DNA of 64,000 bases, from positions 23,422,404-23,486,403 of the forward strand of contig CM042014.1 in the NCBI GenBank assembly GCA_023525715.1. The letters are read 5' to 3'. The notes beneath the pieces are model-generated. The model was not told where the DNA came from. It searched no databases and saw nothing but the letters and a program-made list of their open reading frames with translations. The position numbers were made by a program, and so were the translations under genes. Positions 56,717-64,000 of this stretch are shown in pieces. This stretch comes from Cichorium intybus (Eukaryota; Streptophyta; Magnoliopsida; Asterales; Asteraceae). Within the stretch, counting starts at the first letter, position 1. Each line of letters opens with the position of its first letter.

Positions 56717-57073
56717 CTAATTACTATCACATAAATCTGGGAAATCATACGGATATTTTTTTTTCTCTGCAATCACCCAATTGTTTTTCCTTTTCATTTC
56801 CTTGACCTTAATTTGGAGCTCCAGGTCGCCCTGTTCAACAGCCTCCTTTTGTTTTTGCACCCAGATAGTTGCCTGTTTGATATCTTGTTGTGTCTTTTTG
56901 ACCCATTTTATTTTTTTGACAACCTCTTCCTGCATTTCATCCAACTGTTTTTTTTGTTGCCTAATAGATTTGTTTTGAGATTCAATCTCCTCTTCCTTCT
57001 GTGTAACTAGTTTTCTAAGGGCTTCAGGCATGAGCCAAGGTTTTCCTTGTCGGTCTGAGGATGAAGCAGACAT
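56717..57073 (-). CDS. YPxxFP coiled-coil protein 1 (unrecognised family)
   Basis: A 118-residue, highly charged protein predicted to be mostly coiled coil, with no signal peptide or membrane segment. From MPEALRK (residue 15) to YPYDFP it forms a 98-residue module that aligns without gaps to two other proteins here (57357-57761 and 61737-62183). Module residues W43, W57 and W85 and the C-terminal YPYDFP are conserved. The start ATG 57073 is preceded by a TATA box about 70 bases upstream. I recognise no known domain, so no function is assigned. Confidence 0.75.
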   Translation of the reverse strand: MSASSSDRQGKPWLMPEALRKLVTQKEEEIESQNKSIRQQKKQLDEMQEEVVKKIKWVKKTQQDIKQATIWVQKQKEAVEQGDLELQIKVKEMKRKNNWVIAEKKKYPYDFPDLCDSN

Positions 57074-57142
57074 ATTTGGGCTACGATATTTTCGATGAGT
57101 GATAATGGTTTGGTGTGAAGAATGTTAAGGTGAAATAAGGTG

Positions 57143-57152
57143 TATATATAGA
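57143..57152 (-). promoter_or_regulatory. TATA box of coiled-coil gene 1
   Basis: The minus strand reads CTATATATAC, placing the transcript start near 57118 and leaving a leader of about 45 bases before ATG 57073. Confidence 0.55.
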
Positions 57153-57356
57153 ACATTTAGAATGGTAGGTGGGAAATAATAATACAGGGTAGGGGGTTGA
57201 TGTGACCATTAAATATAAAGATATATAGAGTACGGAAATACATAAAGTGATACAAACAATAACTACTGAGATACAAACAACAAGCGACAAATTACTACTG
57301 GGACCCTAAATACCAACATTGAAATAGAAATAATTAATACCTACGAAATAGAAAAA

Positions 57357-57761
57357 CTAATCTTTAATTTGCCACTCAGGAAACTCATATGGATAGTTTT
57401 TTTTCATATTAGCTACCCAAAACTTTTTCTCAGTAATTTCTTGCCCAAGTGACAAAACATTATCCATCTCTCGATCAATGTTTGCTTTGGTTGACTTAAT
57501 CCATTTCTCAGCTTCTATTACTTCTTGTTTTTTTGAAGCTATCCAATTTTTTTTACCGTCAAGTAATCTCCTTTGACCCTCTAAGAATTTTGTATCTTCA
57601 GCAATTGATTGAATTTGTTTGTCGACTTCAGAGGCGCTGTGAAGGAGAATTCTTTTCATTTCCTCTGGCATCCTATCATCATTAGTAGGTGGAGTTGTTG
57701 ATGTAGAAGGAGCCTTGCGTTTTTCCAATACCTGTTTTAACTTCTGTGATTGATCAGACAT
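57357..57761 (-). CDS. YPxxFP coiled-coil protein 2 (unrecognised family)
   Basis: A 134-residue protein in the same orientation as coiled-coil gene 1. A basic, Ser/Thr-rich N-terminus (MSDQSQKLKQVLEKRKAPSTS) is followed by the 98-residue module MPEEMKR...YPYEFP with W43, W57 and W85. ATG 57761 was chosen over an in-frame ATG at 57818 because the TATA box at 57826-57837 puts the transcript start near 57800, inside the longer frame. Pairwise identity with protein 1 is low, so the conserved spacing and motifs reflect old divergence under constraint. Confidence 0.75.
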   Translation of the reverse strand: MSDQSQKLKQVLEKRKAPSTSTTPPTNDDRMPEEMKRILLHSASEVDKQIQSIAEDTKFLEGQRRLLDGKKNWIASKKQEVIEAEKWIKSTKANIDREMDNVLSLGQEITEKKFWVANMKKNYPYEFPEWQIKD

Positions 57762-57825
57762 GTTTACAAATAAAAAATATCTAAATTTGATTGATTGTGT
57801 AGATGTGATAGTTGACATGAAAAAG

Positions 57826-57837
57826 TTTATTTATATA
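57826..57837 (-). promoter_or_regulatory. TATA box of coiled-coil gene 2
   Basis: The minus strand reads TATATAAATAAA about 65 bases upstream of ATG 57761. The 167-bp array begins about 65 bases further upstream. Confidence 0.55.
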
Positions 57838-57899
57838 GAAATTAGGGAAATCGCATGTGTTAGTTTGACTACGAAATAAGTGGGTTTGACTGCGAAATG

Positions 57900-59428
57900 T
57901 CATCTGCATACGGAAAACGCAGCCCATCTAGAGGAAAACGCAGCCCATCTAGAGGAAAACGCAGCCCATGGGAGCCCGTATAGTGTCCATGCAGTGAAAT
58001 GTCATGTCCACAGGGTACCCTTTGGTGTCTTTTAATAGGGAGCAGTGTCTTGTCTTGTCAACGACATTTTCTGCATACGGAAAACGCAGCCCATCTAGAG
58101 GAAAACGCAGCCCATCTAGAGGAAAACGCAGCCCATGGGAGCCCGTATAGTGTCCATGCAGTGAAATGTCATGTCCACAGGGTACCCTTTGGTGTCTTTT
58201 AATAGGGAGCAGTGTCCTGTCTTGTCAACGACATTTTCTGCATACGGAAAACGCAGCCCATCTAGAGGAAAACGCAGCCCATCTAGAGGAAAACGCAGCC
58301 CATGGGAGCCCGTATAGTGTCCATGCAGTGAAATGTCATGTCCACAGGGTACCCTTTGGTGTCTTTTAATAGGGAGCAGTGTCTTGTCTTGTCAACGACA
58401 TTTTCTGCATACGGAAAACGCAGCCCATCTAGAGGAAAACGCAGCCCATCTAGAGGAAAACGCAGCCCATGGGAGCCCGTATAGTGTCCATGCAGTGAAA
58501 TGTCATGTCCACAGGGTACCCTTTGGTGTCTTTTAATAGGGAGCAGTGTCCTGTCTTGTCAACGACATTTTCTGCATACGGAAAACGCAGCCCATCTAGA
58601 GGAAAACGCAGCCCATCTAGAGGAAAACGCAGCCCATGGGAGCCCGTATAGTGTCCATGCAGTGAAATGTCATGTCCACAGGGTACCCTTTGGTGTCTTT
58701 TAATAGGGAGCAGTGTCTTGTCTTGTCAACGACATTTTCTGCATACGGAAAACGCAGCCCATCTAGAGGAAAACGCAGCCCATCTAGAGGAAAACGCAGC
58801 CCATGGGAGCCCGTATAGTGTCCATGCAGTGAAATGTCATGTCCACAGGGTACCCTTTGGTGTCTTTTAATAGGGAGCAGTGTCCTGTCTTGTCAACGAC
58901 ATTTTCTGCATACGGAAAACGCAGCCCATCTAGAGGAAAACGCAGCCCATCTAGAGGAAAACGCAGCCCATGGGAGCCCGTATAGTGTCCATGCAGTGAA
59001 ATGTCATGTCCACAGGGTACCCTTTGGTGTCTTTTAATAGGGAGCAGTGTCCTGTCTTGTCAACGACATTTTCTGCATACGGAAAACGCAGCCCATCTAG
59101 AGGAAAACGCAGCCCATCTAGAGGAAAACGCAGCCCATGGGAGCCCGTATAGTGTCCATGCAGTGAAATGTCATGTCCACAGGGTACCCTTTGGTGTCTT
59201 TTAATAGGGAGCAGTGTCCTGTCTTGTCAACGACATTTTCTGCATACGGAAAACGCAGCCCATCTAGAGGAAAACGCAGCCCATCTAGAGGAAAACGCAG
59301 CCCATGGGAGCCCGTATAGTGTCCATGCAGTGAAATGTCATGTCCACAGGGTACCCTTTGGTGTCTTTTAATAGGGAGCAGTGTCCTGTCTTGTCAACGA
59401 CATTTTCTGCATACGGAAAACGCAGCCA
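57900..59428. repeat. Tandem array of about nine 167-bp units
   Basis: Near-identical units, each with three copies of GGAAAACGCAGCCCAT, two of them followed by CTAGA. The array fills the space between two divergent genes: coiled-coil gene 2 (-) and the MULE/SWIM gene (+). One diagnostic site (GTGTCTTGTC or GTGTCCTGTC) reads T,C,T,C,T,C,C,C,C along the array. The period is not a multiple of three, so the eight repeated 67-codon frames in it are not genes. A diverged partial unit lies at 63735-63890. Confidence 0.98.
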
Positions 59429-59450
59429 ATAGTAATGGAAATGAGTAGGA

Positions 59451-59458
59451 TATAAATA
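59451..59458 (+). promoter_or_regulatory. TATA box of the MULE/SWIM gene
   Basis: TATAAATA is placed 64 bases before ATG 59515 and directly after the last array motif (ending about 59428). Confidence 0.65.
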
Positions 59459-59514
59459 CGTGGATATCTCCATACTTTGTAATCAATCAGTTTGTATTTC
59501 AATTATTATCCAAA

Positions 59515-60865
59515 ATGAGTACATCAACCAAGCAACACAAACAAAGCTTTACCCGCCTTCCCCTCTTCTTCCATAACCTTCAACTTGCGAACCCACATAC
59601 AATCACTAGCATAAAGCAAGATGCCCAGAAACGATTTGAATTTTGTTTTATGGCTGTAGGATGTGTCGTAAGTTGTTATTCTGATCATATTTTTAATCCA
59701 ATGATCACAACTTTATACTACTAACATTTGTTGTAAACCTTTTTGTAGATGCATACATTCCTTTCTACCACCCTACCAGTCATTTTACTGGAGTGCCTAC
59801 CATTGAATGGACCATACGTCCATACAATGTACGTAGCGGTCTCGGTAGATGGAAACCATCAACCTCTACCAATAGCAATCGGTCTTGGAATCTCAGAATC
59901 GTTAGATTCGTGGACATGGTTCCTTATGAGACTACATGAATGCTTTAGAAATGCTAGAGAAGTTTGTTTCATTACCAAATTGTCCAATCACTTAGACGTC
60001 GCCATATCTCATGTGTTCCCACACTGTTACCATGGATATTGTTGCAAAAGTGTGTTTAAATATTTTGTTGATAGAATGCCAATATTCCAAGAATGTCCAC
60101 ATATTTTCTGGCAGACTTGCAAGGCTTACGAATTACGTCATTTTGAACCGAACTTTGCTATACTTAGAGATGTTTTGGTCCAACACGGGGGCCAAGATAT
60201 AATGACCTGGTTTGAAGGTATTTCTCAAGAAAAATGGGCACGGGTGATGTTCCCTATTTTCCGTTACAACATCCTCTCCATAATAATGCCCGATGAGATT
60301 CGTTGGGTCTCTGCAGCTCAGCAAGATTTACCAATAATATCACTTCTTCGGTCTTTCGTTGACATGCTGCAACGTATTTATGCTGATCGCGGTGCTTTAG
60401 GAGGTTAATCGTTATTATTTAATTATATTTGTGTGTAAGATACTTTGACTTACGCTAATTTCCTAATGATTTGTTTCAGGCATGCTTCATCATGAACTGA
60501 CCCCGTATGCAGAGAACATACTTTATAGACGAATGCGCAAGTCTGAACCATGTGAAGTAACGGAATTATACAACACCGAGTTTTTTGTCCGTGACTTCAC
60601 GAAAACATATCTTGTTAACCTGCGTGAACACACTTGTGATTGTGGAAAATTTAGGAGTTCTGGTATTCCATGTCGTCACGGCCTGGCTGCGTATCGAACC
60701 TATATGATGTTACAGGAAGATTTTAATACGGTGAACATTTATTTCACTACGGCTGCATATAGAGCTGCATATCAAACGGAAGTGGTGCAGGCTGTACCCC
60801 CTCAAAGTGAATGGCATGTACCTGTCAACATGGTGGATGTTTTACCCCCTTTAGCTTTGTCTTAA
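59515..60865 (+). CDS. MULE-derived SWIM zinc-finger protein with degenerate DDE core
   Basis: Three exons (59515-59667, 59749-60403, 60480-60865) join in frame to 397 residues. The middle part aligns to the MULE transposase core (YVAVSVDGNHQPLPIAIGLG..., then SESLDSWTWFLMRL, then HVFPHCYHGYCCKSV). The expected IDGTH is LECLP and the expected SDR is TKL. The first and third catalytic acids are therefore missing; only the Glu in SES fits. The C..H pair after the core is also changed. The C-terminal SWIM finger CDCGKFRSSGIPCRHGLAA is perfect. With no stops or frameshifts, it may be kept as a DNA-binding, non-cutting protein. It lacks the MuDR N-terminal domain, which is encoded separately at 62892. 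Confidence 0.8.
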
Positions 60866-61185
60866 ATGTTTTCCCCCATTAGCTTTGTATTAGATATATG
60901 ACCTTTGTGTTAAGCGTATTTCGTTGTTTTCCCCCCATTAGCTTTGTATTAGTTTTGTCTTTAGCTGCATTTACCTAAATTGCTTCTATTTCTTTCTGCA
61001 AACTCCGAATGATATGTTGCATTTACCTTAGTATGTTTACCTGTTGGATCTTTAAGGACAACATAGAAATTTTAATTAGATTCCAACGACGTTACACACA
61101 TTAGGAAAACTACTAGATGGTTCAGTAAAGTCATATAAGGATTTACTTTACTACCATTACATAATTCATCACCGTTATATGGTAA
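60866..61185. other. 3' regions between convergent genes
   Basis: A duplicated TTTTCCCCC(C)ATTAGCTTTGTATTAG (60870 and 60928) lies just after the stop. Otherwise AT-rich, with no gene. Confidence 0.5.
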
Positions 61186-61533
61186 TTAGAGTTTATAAAC
61201 TAGTACGGCTACAAAAAGCATCCAACTGAGCACTAGGACGATCTTCAAATTTCGATTCTCGAGTTGAAGCCTTCTTAGTTCTCTATCTCTTTGAATTCTG
61301 GCAACAACATTGTCTTCATCGACCCACCCATTAAAGCCACAGTTTAGCATCTGTATTAATGATATTACAGCAAAGGTTATCATATAGTACGATCATATTA
61401 TAAAACATAGGTGGGTTCGATATTATAATATTACCTTGTTACTACAAGCATAGAACTGTCTTCCTGGGTTTCTGCTTGTATTCGACACACGTATTAGTGT
61501 AGGATAACCGCAACAACTGCAAGTTCTTGCCAT
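61186..61533 (-). CDS. GRF-type zinc finger / transmembrane protein
   Basis: Two exons (61533-61435 and 61350-61186, GT-AG) give 87 residues. The GRF finger spans the intron: CSCCGYPTLIRV...NPGRQFYAC, then CGFNGWVDED, with the CxC-G, NPGR.F..C and C.F..W.D marks. A short charged coiled coil (RDRELRRLQLENRNLK) and a single C-terminal membrane helix (IVLVLSWMLFVAVLVYKL) follow. GRF fingers bind nucleic acid in other proteins, and the tail suggests membrane anchoring. The start is MARTC at 61533, with a TATA box about 70 bases upstream. The same architecture is found in the MULE at 39832. Confidence 0.8.
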
Positions 61534-61600
61534 TTGATATTTTGACGATGGAACAAACTCAGATACAACAAAAAGATACGCATTAGACCATAAGAGCACA

Positions 61601-61611
61601 CCTTTATATAG
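61601..61611 (-). promoter_or_regulatory. TATA box of the GRF gene
   Basis: The minus strand reads CTATATAAAGG, giving a start near 61575 and a leader of about 40 bases. Confidence 0.55.
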
Positions 61612-61736
61612 AGATGAAAAGTAGGAAAGATACAGATACAAACAAACCACTCTACCTACATCTACTTAATTGTCACATCAACTGTCTAGTATATAGACTG
61701 CGATTAGCTTTAATTGGAATAATATAATAAATAATA

Positions 61737-62183
61737 TTAAATACTAGGCCACAAATTTGGGAATTGCAACGGATACATTGTTTTTTCACGGTCGATAAAA
61801 TCTCCCCTTATCCTACTAACATCTGCAATACGATTTTTTTCTTCCACAAGCTTAGAAACTTGTTGTTCAGTTTCCTCAATCCAACGTTTAGCATTTTTTA
61901 GCTTCATAGACGTATCTTTAACCCAAATTTTCTTTTCCTTCAATTTCTCACAAAGGACTTCTATACGGTCATCTAAAATCCTTGTTTTTTCCAGGTCTAT
62001 TTTGTTTTCTTCCTCTGCGCGTGTCATCGCATCAAATATATAGTCAGGCATTTTATCTGGTAGTGGATCATTCATAGAATATCCTGGCTGACCTGGGCAG
62101 ACATCGGGAAAAGGGTTAATATCTGAACAAATGTAACAATCCTCATCATCACAATGCCAAGAAGCATCTTTAGAAGAACTCAT
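61737..62183 (-). CDS. YPxxFP coiled-coil protein 3 (unrecognised family)
   Basis: A 148-residue protein. The first 45 or so residues contain CDDEDCYIC, a possible metal-binding patch not present in the other two copies. The 98-residue module MPDYIFD...YPLQFP follows, with W43 and W57; position 85 is Phe. It aligns without gaps to proteins 1 and 2. ATG 62183 lies about 40 bases downstream of a TATA box. It is divergent from the gene at 62892 across a 21-22 bp repeat array. Function unknown. Confidence 0.75.
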   Translation of the reverse strand: MSSSKDASWHCDDEDCYICSDINPFPDVCPGQPGYSMNDPLPDKMPDYIFDAMTRAEEENKIDLEKTRILDDRIEVLCEKLKEKKIWVKDTSMKLKNAKRWIEETEQQVSKLVEEKNRIADVSRIRGDFIDREKTMYPLQFPNLWPSI

Positions 62184-62219
62184 AATGTAACTCCAGAAAT
62201 GCTTACTACCTTGTAACAG

Positions 62220-62227
62220 TATTTATA
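62220..62227 (-). promoter_or_regulatory. TATA box of coiled-coil gene 3
   Basis: The minus strand reads TATAAATA 37 bases upstream of ATG 62183, which would leave a very short leader. Confidence 0.5.
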
Positions 62228-62234
62228 ACGGTAT

Positions 62235-62810
62235 ACAACATTGACTGTGCATTCGTTTAACTTTGACTGCGTAGTCGTACAACATTGTCAGCGTATCTGT
62301 ACAACTTTGACTGCGTAGTCGTACAACATTGACTGCGTATTCACACAACATTGCGTTGTCGTTCAACTATGACTGCGTATTCGTACAACTTTGTCTGCGT
62401 ATTCGTACAACTATGACTGCGTATTCGTACAACTTTTGACTGCGTAGTCGTACAACTTTTGACTGCGTAGTCGTACAACTTTTGACGGCGTATTCGTACA
62501 ACTTTGACTGCGTATTCGTACAACATTGACTGCGTAGTCGTACAACTTTTGACTACGTATTCGTACAACCTTGACTGCGTATCCGTACAACCTTGACTGC
62601 GTATTCGTACAACCTTGACTGCGTTTTCGTACAACCTTGACTGCGTATTTGTACAACCTTGACTGCGTTTTCGTACAACCTTGACTGCGTATTCGTACAA
62701 CCTTGACTGCGTTTTCGTACAACCTTGACTGCGTTTTCGTACAACCTTGACTGCGTTTTCGTTCAACCTTCACTGCGTATTCGTACAACTTTGACTGCGA
62801 GGTTCGCTGT
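62235..62810. repeat. Array of about 25 units of 21-22 bp (GACTGCGTATTCGTACAAC)
   Basis: The unit is (T)TGACTGCG-T-(A/T)-(T/G)-TCGTACAACNTT. Variants TGCGTTTTCG, TGCGTATTCG and TGCGTAGTCG occur in patches: TTTTCG toward 62600-62770 and TAGTCG toward 62440-62550. It fills the promoter region shared by two divergent genes. Three overlapping minus-strand frames across it are by-products of the period. Confidence 0.96.
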
Positions 62811-62819
62811 CATACAAAC

Positions 62820-62828
62820 TATATAAAT
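62820..62828 (+). promoter_or_regulatory. TATA box of the MuDR-N-like gene
   Basis: TATATAAAT lies 64 bases upstream of ATG 62892, so transcription should start near 62855. Confidence 0.6.
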
Positions 62829-62891
62829 GAGTTCATCCCAGAAAAAATATAAGAATTACGGAGTGAAATTCAATCTAAACTACATTACACA

Positions 62892-63518
62892 ATGAGTTCA
62901 TCCCAGAAAAAATATTTTGTTCTGGTGTGCACCGGTGGGCATTGGTCGACAGTTGATGGGCAACCTAAATACGTTAGCCCAAACCATAAGAATTACGGTG
63001 TGAAATTTAGTTCACATATAAATTATCATGATTTTTCTTTATTGGTAAAATCAAAGGCGGGTTTCGATGCTCAATCGAGTGCTAGATTATCAATTCAACA
63101 TCCAGAATATAACTATGTTATGGAGATAGTTGATGACAATGATATCATGCATTTGATAGAAGTTATCGAAGCTGTGAACACCATCGTTCGTATTTACGTC
63201 GTTGCAGATGACGAGATTCGAAGTAACGACCTGTGCAAAACATCACAGGAAAAGAAGTCCAGCGGAATTGGGAGCAACAACGCTCCATGTAATATTATGA
63301 CCACCGACACTGTTCCAGAAACCGTCTTCCAAGAACCAATCCACTATGTGGAACCTGAAAATTTCAAGTACGCAGGAGAGGACGACATTGGTACGTGTGC
63401 GGATGATTTTGGCGCCAAAAATATGATGAGTAATGCAGACACGAATGACCAAAAAGACTACGAAAAAGTTTGTGTGCTTCTAAATGATGGTAATCTAGCA
63501 CCAAATGGGCGATATTAA
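62892..63518 (+). CDS. Protein resembling the MuDR N-terminal (ubiquitin-like) domain
   Basis: A single-exon frame of 208 residues. Residues 1-100 (FVLVCTGGHW, GVKFSSHINYHDFSLLVKSKAGFD, YNYVMEIVDDNDIMHLIE) follow the pattern of the N-terminal domain of MuDR transposases, including the final I.DD.D...L. The rest is acidic and low in motifs. No DDE core follows. In the MULE at 39832 the equivalent domain is fused to the transposase. Here it appears as a separate protein about 2 kb from the SWIM protein. A short upstream frame with a related start overlaps its ATG. Confidence 0.65.
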   Translation: MSSSQKKYFVLVCTGGHWSTVDGQPKYVSPNHKNYGVKFSSHINYHDFSLLVKSKAGFDAQSSARLSIQHPEYNYVMEIVDDNDIMHLIEVIEAVNTIVRIYVVADDEIRSNDLCKTSQEKKSSGIGSNNAPCNIMTTDTVPETVFQEPIHYVEPENFKYAGEDDIGTCADDFGAKNMMSNADTNDQKDYEKVCVLLNDGNLAPNGRY

Positions 63519-63962
63519 AAAGTTTAAACGACAACTGTCACATGACTGCATAAATTACTGGCGATATTAAAAAGTTTAAACGACAACTGAACCTTTGATG
63601 CAACACGCGAAGCTATGTACAGTATTGAGTTATCAGTGATAATGACACTCATATCAGTAATACTTGAAACGACAACTCATCATGACATACAACGTACTCT
63701 ATAGTGTCCTGTCTTGTCTTGTCAATGACATTTACAGGAAAACGCAGCCCATTTACAGGAAAACGCAGCCCATCTAGAGGAAAACACAGCCCATGGGAGC
63801 CCGTATAATGTCCATGCAGTGAAATGTCATGTCCATAGGGTACTCTATGTTGTCCTGTAATAGGGAGCAGTGTATTGTCTTGTCAACATGAGTTTCTCCT
63901 ACTATCCTTTATATAAAGAAACTTCAAACCGATTTGATTCATTCAGTTACTCATATTACTCA
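63519..63962. repeat. Promoter-side region with a diverged 167-bp-type unit
   Basis: A 29-bp direct repeat (GCGATATTAAAAAGTTTAAA...) at about 63510 and 63563 includes the stop codon of the preceding gene in its first copy. At 63735-63890 the array unit of 57900 recurs in diverged form, with three motif copies: two perfect AAAACGCAGCCC and one AAAACACAGCCC. A TATA box (TTTATATAAAG, 63908-63918) follows, so the arrangement of array, TATA and gene is repeated. Confidence 0.75.
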
Positions 63963-64000
63963 ATGGCTCACCAAAGGGGTTCCTCAAGCAGAGTTGTAAG
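63963..64000 (+). CDS. Start of a further gene, cut by the window edge
   Basis: ATG 63963 begins MAHQRGSSSRV 45 bases after the TATA box at 63908-63918. GTAAG at the very end may be a splice donor. Too little is present to identify it. Confidence 0.4.
   Translation, partial: MAHQRGSSSRVV

Larger units (their letters stand above)
55725..64000. mobile_element. MULE-derived multigene element (left end; right end outside window)
   Basis: The left limit is set near 55725, where AGAAAATGACTAAAATAGCC begins. This is the style of plant MULE termini, with the subterminal repeat TTTTGCCTCAAAATAGCCAA twice. Everything to the right shares one feature set: promoter arrays with the CTGCGTTTTCG core, small genes each with a TATA box, and MULE-derived proteins. 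A right terminus and target duplication are not visible, so treating this as one element is an inference. It could also be a cluster of nested related elements. Confidence 0.5.

Noticed and set aside
57999..59371. Eight identical 67-codon open frames starting MSCPQGTLW
   Set aside because: They repeat with the 167-bp array, overlap each other because 167 is not a multiple of three, and have no TATA or codon signal of their own.
62341..62788. Long minus-strand frames rich in VVRKRSQGCT repeats
   Set aside because: They are produced by the 21-22 bp array read in three frames and lie in a promoter region.
62235..62810. CRISPR-like regular repeat array
   Set aside because: Plant nuclear context, no unique spacers, and unit variants show ordinary tandem amplification.

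Overview
This window is nuclear DNA of a flowering plant, most likely a eudicot. It is AT-rich, its host genes have short introns with GT-AG borders, and transposable elements fill most of it. I cannot name the species from the sequence; an Asteraceae-like genome is only a guess. Three host-type genes are clear. The 3' part of an AP-2 complex alpha-subunit gene runs into the window from the left (2-1561, +). A complete nine-exon CSLA-type glucomannan mannosyltransferase gene lies at 4266-8868 (-), with a TATA box near 9208. An intact single-exon SAUR auxin-responsive gene lies at 22183-22482 (+).

From 9.2 to 39.8 kb the DNA is a mosaic of nested repeats, many with ends that can be read directly. 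They include a long-TIR element sandwiched between two (AT)n tracts (10564-11697), and a Pack-MULE with a 9-bp target duplication carrying zinc-finger and Rab-like gene pieces (13119-14457). There are solo LTRs with 5-bp duplications at 14932-15920 and 25100-27776 (a relative of the latter lies at 48052-50103), Helitron-like ends, and a 489-bp tandem duplication. A large foldback palindrome (about 21385-24995) has been interrupted twice: by an 1808-bp TIR element carrying the SAUR gene and by a 307-bp hAT-like MITE. A second Pack-MULE (34111-35131) carries an LRR receptor fragment. A decayed LINE on the minus strand (38110-39790) is split by a MITE.

From 39832 to 45111 lies a full-length MULE with 196-bp TIRs and a 9-bp duplication. 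Its transposase keeps the DDE, SWIM and CCHC signatures but has a deletion/frameshift and a stop codon. It also holds a convergent GRF zinc-finger/transmembrane ORF. After more solo LTRs and MITEs comes a 5'-truncated LINE with an intact reverse transcriptase core (52268-55378).

The most unusual part is 55725 to the window end. It looks like a second, very different MULE-type multigene element that continues past the right edge. It encodes three co-linear paralogues of a small coiled-coil protein family I do not recognise (a 98-residue MP...YPxxFP module with tryptophans at fixed positions), and a MULE-derived protein with an intact SWIM motif but lost catalytic acids. It also encodes a separate protein resembling the MuDR N-terminal domain, a GRF zinc-finger/transmembrane protein, and the start of a further gene. 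The intergenic promoter regions hold tandem arrays (nine 167-bp units; about 25 units of 21-22 bp) that share a CTGCGTTTTCG core also found near the element's left end. My main hypothesis is that these are expressed genes of one transposon lineage, with the repeats acting as binding sites for one of its proteins.
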